Shown here piece after piece: positions 35,123 to 46,803 of a DNA stretch of 64,000 bases. The stretch is from the NCBI GenBank assembly GCA_020747065.1, contig JAGMVK010000003.1:3286001-3350000 (forward strand). The letters are read 5' to 3'. Made by a program: the position numbers and the translations under genes. Position 1 is the first letter of the stretch. Each line of letters begins with the position of its first letter. Under the pieces are notes generated by a model, which worked only from the letters and a program-made list of their open reading frames with translations, ran no database searches and was not told the origin of the DNA. Source of the DNA: Cadophora sp. MPI-SDFR-AT-0126. Lineage: Eukaryota; Ascomycota; Leotiomycetes; Helotiales; Ploettnerulaceae.

Positions 35123-35929
35123 ATGTTTGATACAGGCCGCGGCTAAGACATAGGTAGATGTGATTGGCGATAGATGGATATTTGTCTGGTGATTTCGATG
35201 ATCGTATGCAAGATTCTGGCAAAAAGCTCCTTAGAAGCAGCTTAACTTTCATTCCTGACCACTTACTGCAAGAGCTGATTGGTGGCTATTATGATTGTAA
35301 TCAGGCATCCAGCGTAAGGACTCCTTCTGAGAATATGTGTACTTGAAACAAAAAAGACCAATTTCTGAATTGCTTGTGTGCCATAGGCACTCCCCAGTGA
35401 TACAACTTCTTTCTATTGCTAATTTACTTCTGTCATCTAATGCTTCAGCTTCAATGGGTTTACTCAGACCTCCTCCGCTACCACAACAGAGAATTCACCC
35501 ACCACTTGGCCCTTTGCTTAGATGCCTGATGAAGACTGTGGAGCCTAATCTTTATCAGCTATTCTGGGGTGAATTACATGGTGTTACGCTAATATTTGAA
35601 ACCTTCTTTCCTCTTTCTCTCCTGTCTCTTAACACAAAACTTACCCATAACAACAACACCACCACACAACAAGGTCGTGAAGTCGTCAGCGAGAAATTCT
35701 ATCCTCAGGGGCAGTCTGAAAGTCCTTGAAGATCGTATCACTAATTGGTGATGCTAAGTGGTCCCTCGTAAGTTTCCTCATCTGAACACCTGGCTCCAAC
35801 ATAGGTTCAACTCAATCGGAGTAGGTCGGATCTTCGCGGTCTACTCCTAAAGTGCCTAACTAACAATTCTACTTCAGCATCAGCCTCCAAAGAACTCTAG
35901 CAAGGTGGAGATACACCAACGTTACGAAC
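35123..35929. other. Intergenic region between coiled-coil genes F and C
   Basis: About 800 bp separating two same-strand family members. No convincing gene; presumably holds the promoter of gene C. Confidence 0.45.
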
Positions 35930-37240
35930 ATGACAAAGATGGATAAGATCGATCTAGACGCTGAGCATGAGAAGTGTACAGCTTTGCTGGCACTGATCAA
36001 TGACGCTCGAGCCAAGGAGAAAGTTCACAAGAATGGAGAGCATTCCCTCTTGACAGCTCGCAATGATCTTTCCGCCCTTAGAATTCAACAAAAGGACTCC
36101 GATATTGAGCTGGCCAAGCTTCGTACGACCCACAACTCCGAGCTGAGCAAGTATGGCACGATGAAGACAGAGTGGCAGAAGAAGAAAGCACAAATGGAAA
36201 GCATTGTTTCGTGGGATCTGGATGACACCGATTCTGATGATGGACAAGAGAATTCATCAGAAGGACGCAGAGAGCTGGTGCAAGAATATCTCAATCTGTT
36301 GCTACAAAAGAACACCAGCAAGAAGCTCGCCAAAAAGATCAAGCAGAAGGAAATCGACATCGACCGCATTTCCCAAGACATCTCTGATAAGGACTCTTTA
36401 ATATCCACCTTAGAGGGAAATACTGGTGCGTTTGCCTCGGCACTTGAGAAGCTAAAGGCCAGTCTTCGAATCGATGAGCTGTCCCTCGCCCAAGAGAATA
36501 TCAAGTCACAAGCCACCGAAATTGCTGCTCTGAAGAAACAGAGCGACCTAAATTTGCATCAGATTCAGCAGCTCAATGAGACGGTAGAAAATCAAAAATC
36601 AGACTACCAGAAACAACGAGAGCTCAACAACACACTCACCAAAGTCCGATCACTTCCAGAATTGGAGGAAGATAAGAGCAAAATTACCTCAGAGAGTTTG
36701 CTGGAAGCTTACAAAGAAGGTCGCATGTCTAGACATCTCGAAATGGCTGGCCCATACGAAGCTGGCTGTGCCATACGAGCACGAAAGCTAGTCTGGTTTG
36801 GTTCGACTACGGACGAACCTATCAAGGTTCTAGGAAACAAGGCTTCTCATTATGGCATGGCTCTTGCAGATGCAACACTGTATCAAAAATGTTGCGAAGC
36901 TCCCTATAGCCGTACCAACACTTCCGACTACATCAAGCTCTATGGAGTGAGCCCTGGCTTTGTCTGGAAGCATCAGTCAATTCTAAAGCTGCTGGAAATC
37001 TTAGACTGGCGCGGGGCCATGAAGGACTTCTGCATGCATTCTTATGGTCGTTACTATGATTCCACACCATTCCACTCACTCTGGTCCAAATTGATTGCGT
37101 CCGTCAAGAAAGACGGCGTCACTACAGAAGAAATTGCAAGTCTCTTCGAAGAACCAAATGCAATCAAGTGGTACAACGAGTTGAAGGTCTTGTTTGAGGA
37201 AGGGCTCAAAAAGCACAATGAATATTTGGAGAGGCGGTAA
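35930..37240 (+). CDS. Coiled-coil family protein C (436 aa)
   Basis: One open exon from MTKMDKIDLD. The coiled coil covers about residues 5-250, broken by an acidic patch (DLDDTDSDDGQENSS, about 100-113). The module follows: AGPYEAGCAIRARKLVWFG (G-x-x-h-R-x-R), VLGNKASHYGMALADATLY (core) and IKLYGVSPGFVWK, then a helical tail (WYNELKVLFEEGLKKH) like that of genes E and H. The TAA lies inside GGTAAGT, and a branch-like TGCTAAC and an AAAAG acceptor follow at about 37.28-37.30 kb, so a last tiny exon ending VAIDC is possible. Function unknown. Confidence 0.8.
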   Translation: MTKMDKIDLDAEHEKCTALLALINDARAKEKVHKNGEHSLLTARNDLSALRIQQKDSDIELAKLRTTHNSELSKYGTMKTEWQKKKAQMESIVSWDLDDTDSDDGQENSSEGRRELVQEYLNLLLQKNTSKKLAKKIKQKEIDIDRISQDISDKDSLISTLEGNTGAFASALEKLKASLRIDELSLAQENIKSQATEIAALKKQSDLNLHQIQQLNETVENQKSDYQKQRELNNTLTKVRSLPELEEDKSKITSESLLEAYKEGRMSRHLEMAGPYEAGCAIRARKLVWFGSTTDEPIKVLGNKASHYGMALADATLYQKCCEAPYSRTNTSDYIKLYGVSPGFVWKHQSILKLLEILDWRGAMKDFCMHSYGRYYDSTPFHSLWSKLIASVKKDGVTTEEIASLFEEPNAIKWYNELKVLFEEGLKKHNEYLERR

Positions 37241-39277
37241 GTCTCAGGAGGATGCGTCCCGTCAAAAATGTCTCTTCAGGTTGCTAACTTGGCAAAAGTC
37301 GCAATTGATTGCTGATCATTCCCCGACATGCCACGATGGGTTGGCTGGAACCTCCGACCTTGTCCGACTGGCATCATCTACTCATTCTCTTTTGCCGGGG
37401 GGGGGGGGGGGGGGGGGGGGACCGCTTATTGTGCAAATTTCAAAGCTGAGGATGGAACAACAGACTGATAACTTGATGGTGGATTTGGAGTCAAGAATCT
37501 CTGCAAGAGTGCGGGCCGCAACCTGTGGTGCTTTTTTTCCCCCCAGCAGGAACTGTTTTTACATGATGAGGTCAGACGTCCGATGTGGCTAAACTGCAGA
37601 TCTCGAATTTTCATGGTGGGATTTCTTGCATCACTGTCTTCTGCGGGCAAATCGCGGATTCGTCGAGATGCTTGGGCTCAATACGTCCTTCAGTTTCTGC
37701 CCATTTTCTCAGTTGGTATGCAAGACACATGCTCGACATGAGGACAATGCAGGAGGACACATTGGTAGCGGTCGACTACTGGGAAGATTAAATGAAACTA
37801 CTTGAGATATTGCCAGGCTCCCCATCATAGAGACTTTCCATATAAATGGTGAACCTCAGAATCTTGTAAATCTTCTGTAGTATTCGCTCCTTGTGTGGAA
37901 GAGCTCTGAGAGTCCGTCATTACGAGGACCCCTCGAGTACCCTACCTCGACCCTTTACTAAAAGCTGTTTCTAGCCCCCTGCCCGCCAAGCTAAATAAAG
38001 CCTCCGAACTTGGCAATATGGTTCAGGACTCCTATATTACGAAGCATTTCTTACTTGTGATCAGCAATATTGTACGCTTATTAGTTTCATGAATGAATTT
38101 GTTGACAGGATTTGGGCCGTCTCGCTAAACCCATGTCAATCCTAATGCAGCATAGTGACTCTTGGCTACCACTGGATAAACTCTTCAACTCCGTCGCACT
38201 CCTCTCAGTCTTCCTTTGATACGTCTTGATGTTCTGTGAACCACAATAACAGGACTTGCCACCAACCTCCTTCGGGAAACTGGCTTCCTCCTGTCTCTCA
38301 CGCAGTATGCTTTTGAATTGATGCGATCATGATCGCACGGCTCGAAGTCAGCCAGGCGTTTATCTTCATCCCAGAAGGGAGAACTATTCCCCATTCTTAC
38401 ATTGTGGACACACACATTCGAGTTTGCGACACACATCGTTTCACTCTTATTCGTTGTTCTGGACCAGACTAGCAAAAGTCCCCCTCGAAGTCATGCCCTG
38501 TGGTGGCATTGAGGAAGGATTGGGGCTGAGCGGGATGCTCCGTTTAATTTTGTGGCTGCAGAAGATGACACTATGTTTAGCGACAAGATATTGGCTGTGG
38601 GGTATCACAGGGCAGAGTCGGGCGCGAGTGGCTTGAAGAACCCTAGGACCCCTTCTTCGTTGATTTCTGGGGTCGTGCATTTTATTCTTCGGTAGTTGGT
38701 AGGTATGTATTTTGTCGTGCGATTGATTTTGGTGTTGTATGTTGTGTATATTTGACTTGACAAAGGAAGAGTCTCATGACAAAGTCAAGCTAGCTGAATC
38801 GCACATGGAGCTTCGTCCAGGTCGACATCGACAACATTTGGTTCCGTCAAACCGCTGGACGAGAAGCTGGAATTTTACCGGGTAGCGGGTGATACCGTCG
38901 CTGGTCCTTGTCCCTCCCGATATGGACACTGAGGCTGAAAATCCTTGAAAGGTGCGGTTACACCAAAGTTTATCCGAGCACACAATTCTTTCAGACAGAC
39001 CGGCCAACCAATCACTTACATTGAGTATGATTGGACTCATGCGCTGAATTCAGCTATCACAATTGGGGGCTGAAATGAGACTTCAATTCTCAAGGGAGTA
39101 ATGTTTTCTTTTGTCGCGAGAACGCCGACAAGGATTCGGTGCGAGTAAGTTGAGGGGTAGCCGTCGCAAGGGGCTCATCATATATCTGCTTCTTCTCCCC
39201 AATCCCACCGGTTCGGTTTCTAACAGGCATTTCATACTCATCACCTTGAGGTATTCGGTAACATTGAAGCTCTCAAT
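37241..39277. other. 2 kb intergenic region with poly-G tract
   Basis: No gene supported. It contains an uninterrupted run of 24 G at 37397-37420. The remainder has only short frames with no recognisable motifs. Confidence 0.45.
37397..37420 (+). repeat. 24-base poly-G homopolymer
   Basis: Twenty-four consecutive G, directly after TTTTGCC and before ACCGC. Such a run can fold as a G-quadruplex on the plus strand and is prone to length slippage. It may equally reflect an assembly or sequencing artefact. It sits about 160 bp downstream of gene C. Confidence 0.9.
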
Positions 39278-41841
39278 ATGGAATACGAAGTAAGTAATGA
39301 TCAGATCTGTCAAGAACTCATGTTGATGATTGGCAGACACGCCCACAAAATCATGGTCCCTCCACTGTGGACATTAGCAAACACTATGATGGTAGTAGAG
39401 GCTGGTTCAAAGGTCGTCGATATCAGAATCCCACATTACGGGACGTTGAGAAAAACGGACCACTGGCTCCAGCACCTCAACACTTTCATCGCGATGTCTT
39501 GAAGCGAGAGACATACCGTCCGCGAGATCTTGCTCGCTACATCAGTCCAACTTTTGGAAAACCATACCATATGCTTGTTCAAGCGGCTCCTGGCTCCAAC
39601 CTTCAGCCACCAGGAGAATGGCGACGCCGCAGAGTTGGTGGCAACGCTCCAACGCTTTTGAGAGTTGCAACCTGGGCGATTAAAATGCATGATGACGAGA
39701 TAGAGAACATCGCTTTGGCAATTGGGAAGTCAATCTTGGTCGTACCTGTTATTCTGTTCCTCGTGTCTTGGCCTATTGGCGGAGGATCAGGGGCAGCCAG
39801 GTGAGTCCCCGGAAATCTATTTCTCTCCTTTCTCGGACAGACTGGTTCCCCTCTCGGAACATCACCGGATCCGAAGCTGATCCATCCTCTGCCTGCCACA
39901 GATCCACGTACTTAAATTTTCCAAATCGGTGTTACGAGTATCCCAAACATGCTCTCAATTCTTTGGACGCTGCACCAAATGCTCCGAAGAAAGTCCTTGG
40001 CCAGCGAGACGACGATGGGGACAAAGAATACATTGTCGAAGGAGAACAAAGTCGCCTAGTCAGACCTCGCGCTCTGGTTGTCTACCGAAACGGCCGATGG
40101 GAAACGGTCACGGACGGTAGCTATACGGGACTTTACATCGTGAGTCCTTCTCCATATCTCCACACGTCCCAATTTGTATCACCTTCAATCTTCGAGACGA
40201 TATTCTTCTTTCTGTGATCGCTCTTTGCTAGTCACAGGCCACCAAAAAAACAATACTGACTCGAAATCCTCCACAGTTCATCAGTTTCGCAGCTGCTGAA
40301 TTCTCAATTCCGGCGCCCACCCCTGAAAATCCCAACCTCAAGACGCTCGACGAGCAGACCCTCGACTTCAGAGCAAGGCGTCTCGCTGAGAAGCACGGAG
40401 TTCAGGCATACTGGTGCGACTACCACTGCCGCGCATTGCAGCAGCCAGAAGCAACAGACGATGTTCATCGCTTCTGCGATGTTGTGAGAGGAGCGCACCA
40501 AATCTGTATTGTCCTCCCAAATCCGTCCGAAGAGTTTCCAGACCCCTTAGTCTTTTTCGGTGAACGACTTTGGTGCCTGCCAGAAGTCTTGTTGTCTCGC
40601 AATCACAAGGTCATGCTCTGCACACCTGGTCCAAAGGGTCTCGAAAACGACGACTCTACCGAGCTGGTTGACATAATGGAGATGGTTCATAGATGTTGGG
40701 CCGTCAAACTGGGTCCCAATGGCCGCCGGGAGCGCGACTTAAAAAACGAAGAGAACTTCCGACTCCTTGCCGAGCACTATACTGGAACCCTGACGCTTTC
40801 ACGCCTCGAGCTTATTCAGGTCGGCCTCTCAGCACTTCGTTCTAGAAAATGGAGAGAATTTCAGGGCGGAGACATGGCTTACGCCCTCATGACTCTCCTC
40901 TCGAAACGACCCCGCATGGATCCCACAGACACGGAATTGCAAGCTCTGGCTCGTCTTTCTCTAGCAAACGACAGCGATCGCATCGTTGAACGTATGCTAT
41001 GTATGGATCAGCCCCGCCTTCCTGGCTCGGCAGCCTGGTTCAATACTACAGACGATCTGGGTGCGAACCTTTGGGACATCGAACCGCTAGCACAGGTCGC
41101 TGGTGTTTGTCACGATGGATCTATTATCATTGATGGCTGTCACGGCATAAGCATCCGATGGAAAGACATTCCGCGTATCCACTTTCTGATTCGCGAAACA
41201 TGGAAGAAAGCTTGGGCAGGGTACGCTCTTCGCAGTGGACCTTTGTGGTTTATTATTGGCGCCGCAATGGCTGCGTTCCCAGCCACTCGCGGAGTAGGTG
41301 CTTTCTTTCTTGTGTTAGGTATCTTGCTCCTTATCTCGGCACCATGGAGTGTCACTGTGCTTTACGGAGGAAAGGTTTGGGGCGCCACACCCTGGCTCAT
41401 CGGCTTCGAAGGGACTCTCCCGCTCGATGAGATCGAGCATATGACCTTCGGAAATTCGATTGGGCGCTTCTCGTACACGCCAAGCAGCGGACCTTACTGC
41501 TCAAAGTTGAACGGCGAGAGAATTGGTGCAGATCCTAGCGTCAATTTCTCGAAGTTACCGAAGGGTCATAGACTCTTCACACTCATCGATACTGTAAGTT
41601 CAAGCCCTTAATCTATAATCGAAAGGTACTGACCGTATAGGGTACAATGACTGTAACGGTCTTCGCCGCTGCCCGGCCACCATCCGTTGCTCTGCTCTGC
41701 GGAAAGGAAGGCGGCATGTTGAGAGCCGTGCTTTGCTCCTATGAACGATCCACGAATTCTCTTGTGAAGGAATGTGTGTTGAGAATGGAGACCCCAATGT
41801 GGGATCAGAGTTCTCTGATGGGATGGACTAAGCTGTCCTAG
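39278..41841 (+). CDS. Large fungal membrane protein, HET/TIR-reminiscent middle region
   Basis: Exons 39278-39289 (only 12 bp, MEYE), 39337-39800, 39902-40139, 40277-41593 and 41641-41841 give 743 aa. All junctions keep frame. One hydrophobic segment lies at about 132-152 (SILVVPVILFLVSWPIGG) and two more at about 560-602 (WFIIGAAMAAFPATRG, FFLVLGILLLISAPW). The cytosolic-looking middle has AYWCDYHCRALQQPE, VVRGAHQICIVLPNPSE and GERLWCLPEVLLS. This order (short Asp/Cys strand, a hydrophobic strand, then R-x-W-x-x-P/Q-E) recalls the fungal HET domain or TIR-like folds, without a firm match. I cannot name the family or a function. The C-terminal exon (GTMTVTVFAAARPPSVALLCG) looks like a beta-rich domain. 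Confidence 0.78.
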
Positions 41842-42212
41842 GGAATTTTCTAGGCTTCTTTGGATTCTCGTTATTTCGCGAATTTCATTTACTTCTGTTT
41901 GATACCTCAGGTGTTCAGGGAGGAGTTAATCTGGGTTTTTCGCTGTAATATTGTTTTTGCAGCAAAGCTGCTCCCTGGAGGGCAATTTGATTCTGCTCAC
42001 GACTGCGGACTCTCTCCTACTAGTCGGACTCGCGATATCGTATTGGATCTTGATGCTAGGTTTTATGATCAAATTTCCAAATTTCCAAATTATAAACATT
42101 ACACATTGTTGCAAGAGACCTCGTCCCAGGTTTGGCCCACAATCTGCCCTTTCCATATCCTTCTACTTATATGCATCGAAATCATTTGTTTCTCTGACAA
42201 ATATTGTGTTGA
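41842..42212. other. Intergenic region between convergent genes
   Basis: 371 bp between the stops of the membrane protein and lipase genes; only 3' flanking sequence expected. Nothing recognised. Confidence 0.5.
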
Positions 42213-43310
42213 TCAACTGCATACACTCACATCCTGAAAGTAGTAGCTGTGGGACGTTAAAACAATGTTAGAAGTGCCGGCATTGCAGTTGCTGTTCGTT
42301 GTACCCGTGCAGACTTTGATATCTGAAAGGGCATAAGAGGTAGTCGTCGCACTTCCAGATGACAACCAGAATTCAGGGCTCGTATGATAGAATCCGAGGA
42401 TCCGCCCGGGATATCGCGGGATGGGGTCATCAGTGTGTGTCACTCTGTAATGAACACCTGCTTGACCATCCACGAAGTTGACGAAAGCTTCGTTGCCAAC
42501 ACGCGGGCTACCGTACGAATATATATCGCAAGCATATCCAGCTTTTCTGAGATAGGCAGCGGCAATTGTTGCTACGGCGCCGCCAAGACTGTGGCCAGTG
42601 AGAATGATGGAGTACGACGGATATGCTGCTTTGGCGCTTTTTACTGCTGCCATTGTGTTGGTTTTTACGTCTCCCCATGCGTAGAGAAAGCCCTGGTGAG
42701 CTTTGCATCCTGAAATGAGATCTGAACATGATCCTTTGGGAACGAGAAGACTGTTTTGAGAAACAATCAGTGAGATATCAGTAGACTTGTTGTGGGAGAG
42801 CTTTCTTACTCGGCAACGAAGTTAGCGAATGTCTTTGACCCTTTGTACGAAATGACGATGGCTTTGTTTGCTGAATCAATGCCTACATATCCCTCAACTT
42901 GGGATTGATCGAATCTTGAAGTCCATCAGCGATCGGGATCTCTTATTTGAGCCTTGCAGGAACTGAGTCAACTGACCCAAGGCATGCGTAATTCTTTACA
43001 GAGTTGGCAGCCACGGCTGGACAAGCGTTATTGCCACAGGTTATTTTGGAGCTAATACTCGAGGCATGAGCATTGCAGTATGCTGCTGCGGCGTGTTGGA
43101 CATAGTATTTCATATTGGTAAGAATGCCTGCAGAAAGTGCAGTGGGCGTCGCTATCTCCCAGTTAGCTACGTAAAAAGTTGCTGGCAAGGATTGTTTCTA
43201 CCTCGATGCTCCAAAAGAAGAGAGCCATTGTTTGGTAAAGTTACGGGGCTTGAGACAGCACCTTCGAGCAAAATGGTAAGTGCCAAAAGAGCAGCAGAAG
43301 GGAAACGCAT
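42213..43310 (-). CDS. Secreted class 3 lipase/esterase
   Basis: Minus-strand exons 43310-43202, 43151-42977, 42914-42810 and 42750-42213 give 308 aa. The start carries a clear signal peptide (MRFPSAALLALTILLEGAVS). The alpha/beta-hydrolase catalytic triad is visible: Ser about 184 in the elbow ILTGHSLGGAVA, Asp about 238 in RVTHTDDPIPR, and His about 297 in LTSHSYYF. IVISYKGSKTFANFV is the conserved strand that carries the oxyanion region. Several Cys suggest disulfides, as expected outside the cell. It would hydrolyse triacylglycerols or related esters such as feruloyl esters; the substrate cannot be told from sequence. The acceptor of exon 2 (GAGATAG) is placed to keep the frame. Confidence 0.93.
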
Positions 43311-45302
43311 GTTGAAGAAGAAACGAATGAACGAGTGACGATTATCAGAAACGAGAGACTGGAGATCCCAGCTGGGCTGCAGATATCACACCATAGAGTT
43401 GGGTCGTATGTTCGAGTTATGTACGGATCAAACGACATTCTTTCAGGTCTAGGGGCGCGAGCAACGCTCAATCGCGGAGCCTATACCACGTCGCACCGGG
43501 CCGGAAACTTTCCCATCCTGGTAACATCGATGTCGTCCGAAGTTTAAGCTTAGTTCAAATCTGTCATTCTTATGGTTGTTTTCTGCGATCAGATCTCTGG
43601 CGGGGTCAAGTACTGTATCCAACGCAGGTGGATCGAGTGGAGTCGAACTTCGCGACCAGGAGTGACGAGATTTGTGGTTCGGCTCCACATCACTCGCCAT
43701 ATCCAGACACCTTGGATGTTCTGTTCCTGCGATAGGAAATTAAAGTGAAACAAAGGCATCGGATTGATCGAATTGAGTAACTCCCAACGGTACCTGCAGG
43801 GAACATTCAAGTTTTATTCTTCGTTGGGTTAGAAGACAATAGTACCCCCACACTTTCAAACTATCAATGTATGCGCTGTCGGTCTTTCGATGTTGATATC
43901 TTGACACTGTAGAATCGTTTGAAACTACTTTATATCGTTACTCTAGGCCCTGAGAGCAACAATACTCCTCAAGTAGAAATGTACCGCAAAACGACAGCAG
44001 CCTCAACGACTGTTTCTACGCCTGAAACTCGCTTATCAGGGCCTCAGGTCTGTCGTGGACGCCATCTGATCAATGCATATCGGTCCCATCGAAAGTTTCT
44101 ACCGATCGCTGGCTGAAAAAACATGTGCTTCGGCTAAGCTCATGATGTTGAAAGATCGATCTATGTAAGCTGTACCAGGAAGTTCGATCGCCGTGATTTC
44201 GGAATTCGGATGAATGACTCGAGATTCTTGTGGACTGAGCTTTCTAGAACCATCATCGACATTTCCCAAGATCTCGAACCATGAAAAGCGCTGCTCAACC
44301 TGCAGCTTGGAGTGGATTCATGGATCTGTGACAGAATATCCCTCGTAACGGTCCGCCAGATCTGTCCCTGCAATCCATCAATGTCTTCAGGGATTATACC
44401 CGTTCAGATTGAGAATCAGATACTGAGGCTTCTAAGTTCCTGCATTTACCGTCTGAGGCGTCGTTGGCGATAGGGCGCGGGAGCTCTTCACAGTCCGCGC
44501 CAGCCAGGGAAGCTTACTTGATGTTTTACAATACAGAAATTAGACAGTGATAAAGCTAAAAATCTTAGGAAAAAATTGATGTGACCATCTAAGTGATCTG
44601 TATAACCTTTGATTCGATGTTGGGTTGACAAGAGATTCCTATTCTCGTTCCCGGGCATACATCGGGCTTGTTTACCTGCTCATTTTGTGGATATCAGGCC
44701 CAAGCTCTCCCCCACGCCTGATAAAAGAGCCCCCTAGATCATAATGCCATTATTGGCGAGGAGTCAAAGCACGGTCCCGGTGGAAAAGGACTGAATGTGG
44801 GAAGGAAGGTCTCGAAAAATATCTCAAGAGACTCCATTTCTGCACACTAGTACCATTTACACCCGAGCTAAGGCTTCTCTATGCTGATTTCCTGCCTTGT
44901 AGATACATATGATTCTCCTTTCCAGGGCCTGCTCCAAAAGTTTTTCAAGCCGTGATTCTTGCGGGTGCAACTTGATGCGGGCAGTAAATAATACTGGGAT
45001 TCTTGGGCCTTTCAATGAACACTTGACCCGCTTTTGTGCATACCAGCCAGGGAAGGCAAAGATCAAACCAGCCCGGAGAAGGTCTTATGCTCAGGAAGTA
45101 GATAAAATGGGCCATGTGGGTCTGCAACTTCTTCATAAGAAGTCGAGTCTGGCTCCATGAGTTATGAAAGTTCGACGCGAACCTCGATGCTTTCGAAACT
45201 CGACATTCACGACTGGTGAGGAGGGTGGTCCAGATATAAGGACTTTGTGGATACCACTTGAAGGACACAAACTGAGGAAGGAAGTCATCGAAGCCAGCAG
45301 CG
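43311..45302. other. 2 kb intergenic region
   Basis: Between the starts of the divergent lipase and rhodopsin-like genes, so both promoters lie here. Only short open frames on either strand, and no recognisable motifs or repeats. Confidence 0.5.
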
Positions 45303-46535
45303 ATGGCAGTTGAGAATCGTGGGCTAGAGTTGGCGGCTGTCATCATATTCCTCATGGTGTTCTCGCTTGTCACTGTCGGCTTGAGGTGTTATACGATGGG
45401 ATTTGTACTCAAAAGATTCTTTGCCGAAGACTGGCTATCTGTCGTCACACTCGTAGGTTCCATTCAGATATCAATCGAAGGAACCCACTGATATTCTGCA
45501 AGGCAGTCTACATGTTCTACTCGATATCCGCGCTTATCTCAATTCGCTGGGGTCTTGGCCAACACGTTGCAGATGTACCGATAGACCAACACCCTTTTGC
45601 ACTATTCTGGAAGTATATTGGTCAATGCATCTACGTACTTATCTCCGTGCTCGTCAAGTATATTGCTGGCCTTCTTCTACTTCGGATTTGTTCGCGCCAA
45701 AAGTGGCAAAGAATCACCATCTGGACACTACTCGGAGTCGTCACCGTCTTCAACATGTTTTACATCTTTATTGTCATCTTTCAGTGTATGCCCGTTCAAT
45801 TCTACTGGTATCGCTACAGTCCAAACCCGCCTATTACTGGGAAATGCAATCACTCGAAGCTCGCCACCATTCCAACTTATGTCAGTCTATTCTTGAATGT
45901 CCTCTCTGACTGGATATTGGCATTATTACCTATCTCAGTCGTTTGGAACTCGAACATGGACAGAAATACAAAGATTTCTGTTGTTGCCGTCTTGGCCATC
46001 GGATCCATGTGAGTATCCCTCACTTTTGATTCCTTTACTCAAGCTAATTTATTGACTTAGAGCATCATTAGCAACAGTTGCCCGTATTCCTTACGCCAAG
46101 CAACTTCTATCGAATCCAGACTATCTATACAACTTTACCGACCTAGCGATCTGGAGCACTGTCGAGATTGGTCTCGCGCTGAGCGCATCATCCCTCGCAA
46201 CACTCAAACCTCTTTTCCGCAAACTCAACATTCTCGTCTCAACACGTAATGGCAGCCGACTGGGAATTGGGACAAGCGGGCTGGGCACAAGTGGTCGAGG
46301 AACAAAGGATGGAGGAGATTCGGCATGGCACTCACGCAAGAGATCGACGCCGTTTACACCTCGAAACTTCACAGAGATCAAAGATGAAGAGAACGAATTG
46401 GGTGTTCTTCAGAGATCAGCGGAGAAGAGCGTTTTGGATGCTTCTGCAGGCGATTCTCTCATTTCTGTTCCTCTCGCTTCACATCCACCCAGTCAACCTC
46501 CAAGGCATGACTTCAACAACTCCACATTTTCATAA
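45303..46535 (+). CDS. Fungal rhodopsin-like integral membrane protein (SAT4-type)
   Basis: Exons 45303-45452, 45503-46008 and 46061-46535 give 376 aa. Seven hydrophobic segments fit the fungal Rhodopsin domain family (also called SAT4-like): VIIFLMVFSLVTVGLRCY, FYSISALIS, YVLISVLVKYIAGLLLL, ITIWTLLGVVTVFNMFYIF, IPTYVSLFLNVLSDWILALLP, ISVVAVLAIGSMASLATV and a last helix around WSTVEIGLALSASS. Typical family marks are LRCYTM...F.EDW at the start, FQCMPV, GKC after the fourth segment, SDWILALLPI and ARIPYAK. The C-terminal about 80 residues are cytosolic and Ser/Arg rich. Despite the name, no retinal Lys is implied. The role of this large family is mostly unknown. Confidence 0.88.
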
Positions 46536-46803
46536 CTTTCATGTAGCTCGACTCGATTTGTTATACCTTCAATTACTTGTTTCATGAGTGCTGAGTGCTT
46601 GCTTTTGACCATCGGCTCATTAATGCGGCATTGTGAAATTAGTAACTGGGGAAGCTGTGGTCCGTTAAACACTAGGGACAATGCTAGACTCCTCGCCTAA
46701 TTTGTAGCGCCATTCATTCTAGCTTCAAGTTCACGACGTGTGACTCCAAACCTCATCTTTCAATCACAACAGTCCCAGCATCCCCGACAAGTCTTCAGGA
46801 AAT

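Noticed and set aside
39278..41841. Naming the membrane protein a 3-hydroxyisobutyrate dehydrogenase, a label I recall on similar fungal entries
   Set aside because: No Rossmann GxGxxG or dehydrogenase motif is visible; such a name would be a transferred error.
43620..43700. TTCGACTCC on the minus strand resembling a tRNA T-arm
   Set aside because: No acceptor stem partner and no box A at the right distance.
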